DNA of 38,969 nt, from NCBI GenBank assembly GCA_029060755.1, contig JAIDTI010000090.1, positions 1 to 38,969 on the forward strand, given 5' to 3'. Numbering within the stretch: the first letter of the stretch is position 1; every line of letters begins with the position of its first letter. The notes below the pieces were generated by a model. That model saw only the letters and a list, made by a program, of their open reading frames with translations, had not been told where the DNA came from and did no database searches. The stretch comes from Ruminococcus sp. (GTDB lineage: Bacteria; Bacillota; Clostridia; Oscillospirales; Ruminococcaceae). Made by a program: the position numbers and the translations under genes. Below, piece by piece: positions 35,282 to 38,969 of the stretch.

Positions 35282-36532
35282 ATGTATCTTATGGTAAAGC
35301 AACAGGTGAAACATTTGTCAAAAGAAGAATATAATATTTTAAGAGAATTATGTCATACAGCGAAAAACCTTGCAAATGAAGCAATCTATAATGTCCGTCA
35401 GTATTACTTCACAGAGGGAGAATATCTGAACTATGAAAAAAATTATGCTCTGTTGAAAGAAAGTCCAAATTACAAAATGCTCAATTCCAATATGGCACAG
35501 CAGATATTAAAAGAAGTGGACGGCTCATTCAAAAGTTTTTTCGGACTGCTGAAACTTGCAAAGAAAGGCAGATATTCTTTCAGAGACTGTAAATTACCGC
35601 ATTATCTTCCGAAAGACGGCTTCACCACACTTGTGATAGGATTCGTCAGACTGAATGGTAATAAGTTGATTCTGCCATATTCCAATATATTCATGAAAAC
35701 ACACAAACCTGTTGAAATCAGAATACCGCCGATACTTACTGATAAGAAAATCAAGGAAATCAGGATTATTCCGAAATCAGGCGCAAGATTCTTTGAAATT
35801 CAGTACACTTATGAAGCTGAATGTATTCAGAGAAATCTTAATCAAAACAATGCACTTGCTTTGGATTTAGGTGTCAATAATCTTGTGACTGCTGTATCAG
35901 GTGAGGGAAGAAGTTTCATTATTGACGGAAAAAGACTGAAATCCATCAATCAGTGGTTTAACAAAGAAAACGCAAGACTGCAAAGCGTCAAAGATAAACA
36001 GGGCGGTAAGAAAAGAATAACAAACCGTCAGAAAATACTTGCTGATAAAAGAAACAGACAAGTTAATGATTACATGAGTAAAACAGCAAAAATGATAATC
36101 AATTACTGTATCAGACATGATATAGGTACTCTTGTAATTGGATATAACGAAACATTTCAGCGTAATTCTGATATAGGTAAGCAAAATAATCAGAACTTTG
36201 TCAATATTCCGTATGGTAAATTACGTTCAAAACTGGAATATCTTTGCGAACTGAACAGCATTGTATTTGTAAAACAGGAAGAAAGTTATACTTCAAAGGC
36301 TTCTTTCTGGGATAAAGATGTAATACCTGTATACAATTCAGATAATCCGCAGAAATATCATTTCAGTGGAAAACGCATACAAAGAGGTCTATACAGAACT
36401 GCAAACGGAAAACTTATAAATGCAGATATAAATGGTGCATTAAATATTTTAAGAAAAAGTAGCGTTGTGAGTTTAGATACTCTATACAGTAGTGGCGAAG
36501 TGGATACGCCTGTAAGAATAAGGGTTGCCTGA
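35282..36532 (+). CDS. tnpB: TnpB, RNA-guided nuclease of an IS605-like element
   Basis: A 416-residue OrfB/TnpB protein, the family ancestral to Cas12. The RuvC-like site is complete: Asp in LALDLGVNNLV, Glu in VKQEESYTSKAS, Asp in NADINGALNILRK. The usual zinc ribbon (two CxxC) is absent; the segment between the Glu and last Asp has no Cys and reads SFWDKDVIPVYNS, YHFSGKRIQRG, a variant I recall in many Firmicutes and cyanobacterial elements. The SD AAAGGAG precedes ATG 35282. TnpB uses a guide RNA made from the right end of the element. The frame is intact. Confidence 0.92.
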   Translation: MYLMVKQQVKHLSKEEYNILRELCHTAKNLANEAIYNVRQYYFTEGEYLNYEKNYALLKESPNYKMLNSNMAQQILKEVDGSFKSFFGLLKLAKKGRYSFRDCKLPHYLPKDGFTTLVIGFVRLNGNKLILPYSNIFMKTHKPVEIRIPPILTDKKIKEIRIIPKSGARFFEIQYTYEAECIQRNLNQNNALALDLGVNNLVTAVSGEGRSFIIDGKRLKSINQWFNKENARLQSVKDKQGGKKRITNRQKILADKRNRQVNDYMSKTAKMIINYCIRHDIGTLVIGYNETFQRNSDIGKQNNQNFVNIPYGKLRSKLEYLCELNSIVFVKQEESYTSKASFWDKDVIPVYNSDNPQKYHFSGKRIQRGLYRTANGKLINADINGALNILRKSSVVSLDTLYSSGEVDTPVRIRVA

Positions 36533-36620
36533 TTTTCAGGTGGAAACTTAAATACCAATCTTCTTACGAAGCCCCCACCTCTTAGCGAGTGTAACGAGCG
36601 TAGGTGGAGGAGAGTTCACT

Positions 36621-37478
36621 TCATGCAACGTGATTTACAATGTATTCGCATATCTTGCTGTATCCTGCTGCAGATATGCTAAGTGTGTCATATGAATAGT
36701 ACTCCTCTTTTAATACGCCGTTTTCAGCTTTCAGGGCTGTATTTGTATCAATGCAATATATTCCTGTTTCGTTGCACATTTCAAGCAGTCTGTCGTTATA
36801 ATTGTTAATCATTTCATTTGTGAGTGTTTCTGTATCATAAATAACAGGCGGTAACTGCATCACATACACTTTTGTATCGGGCAAAGCTGAATGTATATTG
36901 CTTACAAGAGTTTTATAGCTTGTTATCATATCATCAACAGATGATGTTTCAATGTCACTGCCAAGCATGATATAAAGTATAGCGGGCTTCTTGTTTTTTA
37001 TTATATCATATAAACTATCATTACCGAAACTGCTGTTGATTTTCAGCGTACTACAGTTTGAGGCATTAAGTTCGGAGCTGCAGAAAATATTAGCTTCACT
37101 GAATTTACTGTAATCAGATGCATATTTTAATGTTGAATCAGATATAAGACTTGCATTGTCAAAGTAATCGGGATTTACAAGTGCAGATTGCGGAACAGGA
37201 TTTGTTATTGAATCCTGCATAGCAGTCTGTTCTGATTCTGTTGTGGTTGCAGAAGATTCTGTTGTGCTTTCGGGAACGTAATGCTCCATTTCAATTACAG
37301 CATCTTCAAATTCATCTTTGAAAAAGTCATCATTAAAATTAGCTGCCAGCATATATAAAACAAAACAGCCGATAAATGAAAGTGCAAATATGATAAACAT
37401 CACCCAGAAGTTGAAGCGGACTTTCGGTCTTTTCTTCTTCTTACTCTGTTTACGCTGGATAGTTCTTTTCTGTTCCAT
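36621..37478 (-). CDS. Membrane-anchored SGNH-like protein, probably inactive
   Basis: A 285-residue type II membrane protein: basic cytoplasmic N-terminus (RKQSKKKKRPK), one helix (about 24-46), a Ser/Thr/Glu linker (about 65-95) and an SGNH/GDSL-like domain (about 98-285). The blocks are recognisable but changed: the GDS of block I is SDS (NASLISDSTL), the GxND of block III is GSDI (YIMLGSDIE), and block V reads YDTLSISAAGY where active relatives have DGIHLS, so the catalytic His is Ser. A pseudoenzyme or binding role is inferred. It is downstream of the AI-2E-type gene and ends a few bases from the tnpB element. Confidence 0.78.
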   Translation of the reverse strand: MEQKRTIQRKQSKKKKRPKVRFNFWVMFIIFALSFIGCFVLYMLAANFNDDFFKDEFEDAVIEMEHYVPESTTESSATTTESEQTAMQDSITNPVPQSALVNPDYFDNASLISDSTLKYASDYSKFSEANIFCSSELNASNCSTLKINSSFGNDSLYDIIKNKKPAILYIMLGSDIETSSVDDMITSYKTLVSNIHSALPDTKVYVMQLPPVIYDTETLTNEMINNYNDRLLEMCNETGIYCIDTNTALKAENGVLKEEYYSYDTLSISAAGYSKICEYIVNHVA

Positions 37479-37512
37479 ATAAATCTCCCTGAATAATTAA
37501 ATATAGATATGT

Positions 37513-37531
37513 GGGTGCATCAGATGCACCC
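37513..37531. other. Hairpin between the AI-2E-type gene and the SGNH-like gene
   Basis: GGGTGCAT-CAG-ATGCACCC is an 8-bp perfect stem with a 3-nt loop. On the - strand, the coding direction, no U-tract follows, so it is more likely a processing or stability hairpin than a full terminator; on the + strand GTTTTTATT follows. Confidence 0.6.
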
Positions 37532-37538
37532 GTTTTTA

Positions 37539-38786
37539 TTATTTCTTTTTCTTTCTGAAAAAATGTATTTCTTTTGATTTACTTACAGGTTTCTGCAAAT
37601 TACTGTGAGTGGGTAAATATTCTGATGTGGAAGTTGGCATATCTCTTTTTTCAAGAAGATAGGTAATATATTGATTTATGAGGGAATATATTACAGCAAA
37701 TATTGGTACACCTAAAATCATTCCTGTAACACCAAACAGACCTCCGCCGACAAGAATTGAGAAAAGCACCCAGAATGCAGAAATTCCTATGGATTGTCCA
37801 AGAATTTTTGGACCTATGATATTTCCGTCAAGCTGTTGAATTACAAAAATAAGAATAAGGAACGGAATAACCTGTTTCGGACTTGCAAAAAGCAAAAGCA
37901 ATGCACTTGGAATCGCTCCTATAAAAGGACCAAAGAACGGAATAATATTTGTGACTCCTACAATAACAGAAATAAGAACTGTAAAATTGAGTTTCATTAT
38001 AGTCATGCAGATGAAGCAAAGACAGCCGATTATTATTGAATCAATAACTTTTCCAGAAACAAAACCGCTTATGGAATCATTCGTCTGAACACATATTCTT
38101 AGAAATCCTGCTGATGCTCTTTTCGGAAGTACTGCACATATGATTTTTTTAAGTTGAGACTGAAAATGTTCTTTGTCAAAAAGAAAATAAACAGCTACAA
38201 TCAAACCGATGAAAAAATCTTTCAGAGCAACTATAAAACTTAATGTGCTGTCTGTGATTTTCTTCATAATATCGCCGATTTTAGGTATAATATTATTTAT
38301 AAATTCCGTCAGCGTATTTTTCAGGTTATCAAGCTGATTGTTAACCTGAGTTCTGATTTCAGGATATTTTACAAGAATTGAACTTATCCATTTTTCAAAG
38401 TTATCAATATAACTTCCGAAATTGTTGAAAATTCCTGTTATACTTTCTATAACCTGCGGAAGAATTATTGATACCAGAGTAGAAAGCATAGCAATAAAAA
38501 TTATCATTGTAAAGGTTATAGAAATTGCACGGCGTAATTTTGGCATAGGCTTTTTCTTGTCTGTAATAGTTTTTATGCGTTTTTCTATCCACATCATAAT
38601 GGGATTAAGCACATATGCTATAATAAGTCCCCATATTATAGAAGCAATTACAGAAAAAAAGTTTTTCAGTCCTGCCACTAAAATTGAGAAATTGAAAAGC
38701 AGTGCATAGACAATGATACACGCAGCAAAAGTTAAAACCACATAAACAGAAATCGTTGTATATTTTTCATTCCAGTTTATTTTCAA
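37539..38786 (-). CDS. AI-2E family membrane protein
   Basis: A 415-residue protein with about 7-8 membrane helices of the AI-2E/YtvI-PerM group. Typical features are IIWGLIIAYVLNPIM near residue 50, a long amphipathic extracytoplasmic stretch (about 115-180), and a C-terminal GPFIGAIPSALL, QLDGNIIGPKILG and GGLFGVTGMILGVPIFAVIYS. Some family members export AI-2 or act as Na+/H+ antiporters; the substrate here is unknown. I place the start at TTG 38786, because the GTG at 38795 lies inside the SD (AAGGAAGGTGAT). The tail is basic and polar. Confidence 0.88.
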   Translation of the reverse strand: MKINWNEKYTTISVYVVLTFAACIIVYALLFNFSILVAGLKNFFSVIASIIWGLIIAYVLNPIMMWIEKRIKTITDKKKPMPKLRRAISITFTMIIFIAMLSTLVSIILPQVIESITGIFNNFGSYIDNFEKWISSILVKYPEIRTQVNNQLDNLKNTLTEFINNIIPKIGDIMKKITDSTLSFIVALKDFFIGLIVAVYFLFDKEHFQSQLKKIICAVLPKRASAGFLRICVQTNDSISGFVSGKVIDSIIIGCLCFICMTIMKLNFTVLISVIVGVTNIIPFFGPFIGAIPSALLLLFASPKQVIPFLILIFVIQQLDGNIIGPKILGQSIGISAFWVLFSILVGGGLFGVTGMILGVPIFAVIYSLINQYITYLLEKRDMPTSTSEYLPTHSNLQKPVSKSKEIHFFRKKKK

Positions 38787-38809
38787 TATAATCACCTTCC
38801 TTAATTTTT

Positions 38810-38838
38810 ATTATACCATTTTTTTCTAAAAAAATCAA
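38810..38838 (-). promoter_or_regulatory. Promoter of the AI-2E-type gene
   Basis: On the - strand TTGATT (38833-38838), 17 bp, TATAAT (38810-38815). Confidence 0.7.
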
Positions 38839-38908
38839 TAGTCTTATAGTAAAATACAATAAAATATTTTATATTTTTAAAAATTTACATTAAATATAAA
38901 AATATCAC

Positions 38909-38964
38909 TTGAAAATTTATGCGTTTTATGATATAATGAATTTAAAATAAATCTTGGGAGGTGG
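38909..38964 (+). promoter_or_regulatory. Promoter and SD of a gene beyond the window
   Basis: TTGAAA (38909-38914), 17 bp, TATAAT (38932-38937) preceded by TGA, then the SD GGGAGGTGG (38956-38964). A start codon is expected within the next few bases past the end of the window. Confidence 0.75.
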
Positions 38965-38969
38965 AATAT

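Larger units (their letters stand above)
35141..36610 (+). mobile_element. IS605-like element with tnpB only (IS1341 type)
   Basis: tnpB is flanked by two similar imperfect hairpins. Left: TACCCCACTT (35141-35150) with AAGTGAGGTA (35172-35181). Right: CCACCT (36575-36580) with AGGTGG (36602-36607). Both share a CCCCAC...AGCGA...GAGCG...GTG core in the same orientation, as the subterminal hairpins bound by TnpA in IS200/IS605 elements do. No tnpA gene is present. Exact ends are not defined here; the element inserted between the nrdG terminator and the 3' end of the gene at 36621. Confidence 0.75.

Noticed and set aside
35132..36620. tnpB element as a Cas12-type CRISPR locus
   Set aside because: No direct repeats or spacers occur nearby and the protein is only 416 residues; IS605 hairpins flank it.
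37513..37531. Terminator of the AI-2E-type gene
   Set aside because: The stem is good, but in the direction of transcription no U-tract follows; reported only as a hairpin.

Overview
The window is AT-rich, compact, Gram-positive DNA. The genes carry Ruminococcus-type (Oscillospiraceae, Clostridia) signatures: a type I dockerin on a secreted protein, Thr/Glu-rich 'ETTTT' linkers in surface proteins, strict-anaerobe nrdD/nrdG, and strong SD sequences. The organism is probably a cellulosome- or amylosome-bearing gut or rumen Ruminococcus relative; this is inference from gene content, not a match to a named genome. No tRNA, rRNA or CRISPR array was seen.

Layout. 1-4496 (+): a tail of a membrane protein, tgt, a HAD phosphatase, an unknown protein and a SUFU-domain protein, closely packed. 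4514-8122 (+): a dockerin-bearing CHAP-like secreted protein, then secA from its own promoter. 8180-14358 (+): three related lipoproteins with Asp-rich, calcium-loop-like repeats, interleaved with a SAM methyltransferase, hslO (Hsp33) and hflX. 14400-19195 (-): a moxR / DUF58 / transglutaminase operon. 19345-23296: cysK (-) divergent from a small membrane protein, a macro-domain protein and a 28-residue peptide gene (+). A 1875-bp block of this region is repeated head-to-tail with no difference that I could see, leaving a second, 3'-truncated cysK. 23352-24718 (+): rtcB RNA ligase, translationally coupled to a 54-residue basic protein. 24868-28400 (+): two paralogous membrane diguanylate cyclases with extracellular carbohydrate-binding-like domains. 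28444-29790 (-): a MATE exporter. 30013-31748 (+): a NYN/PIN-like nuclease and a DUF1292 protein. 31811-32012 (+): 6S RNA. 32265-35082 (+): nrdD-nrdG. 35141-36610: an IS605-like element carrying only tnpB. 36621-38786 (-): an SGNH-like pseudoenzyme and an AI-2E family membrane protein. The last bases hold a promoter and SD for a gene beyond the window.

The most unusual parts are (i) the tandem duplication carrying a macro-domain protein, a two-helix membrane protein and a strongly signalled 28-residue peptide next to an RNA-ligase operon, and (ii) the pair of CBM-TM-GGDEF receptors, which look like polysaccharide sensors feeding c-di-GMP. Promoters are unusually readable: many have TTGAnn, a 17-bp spacer and TATAAT preceded by TGA.
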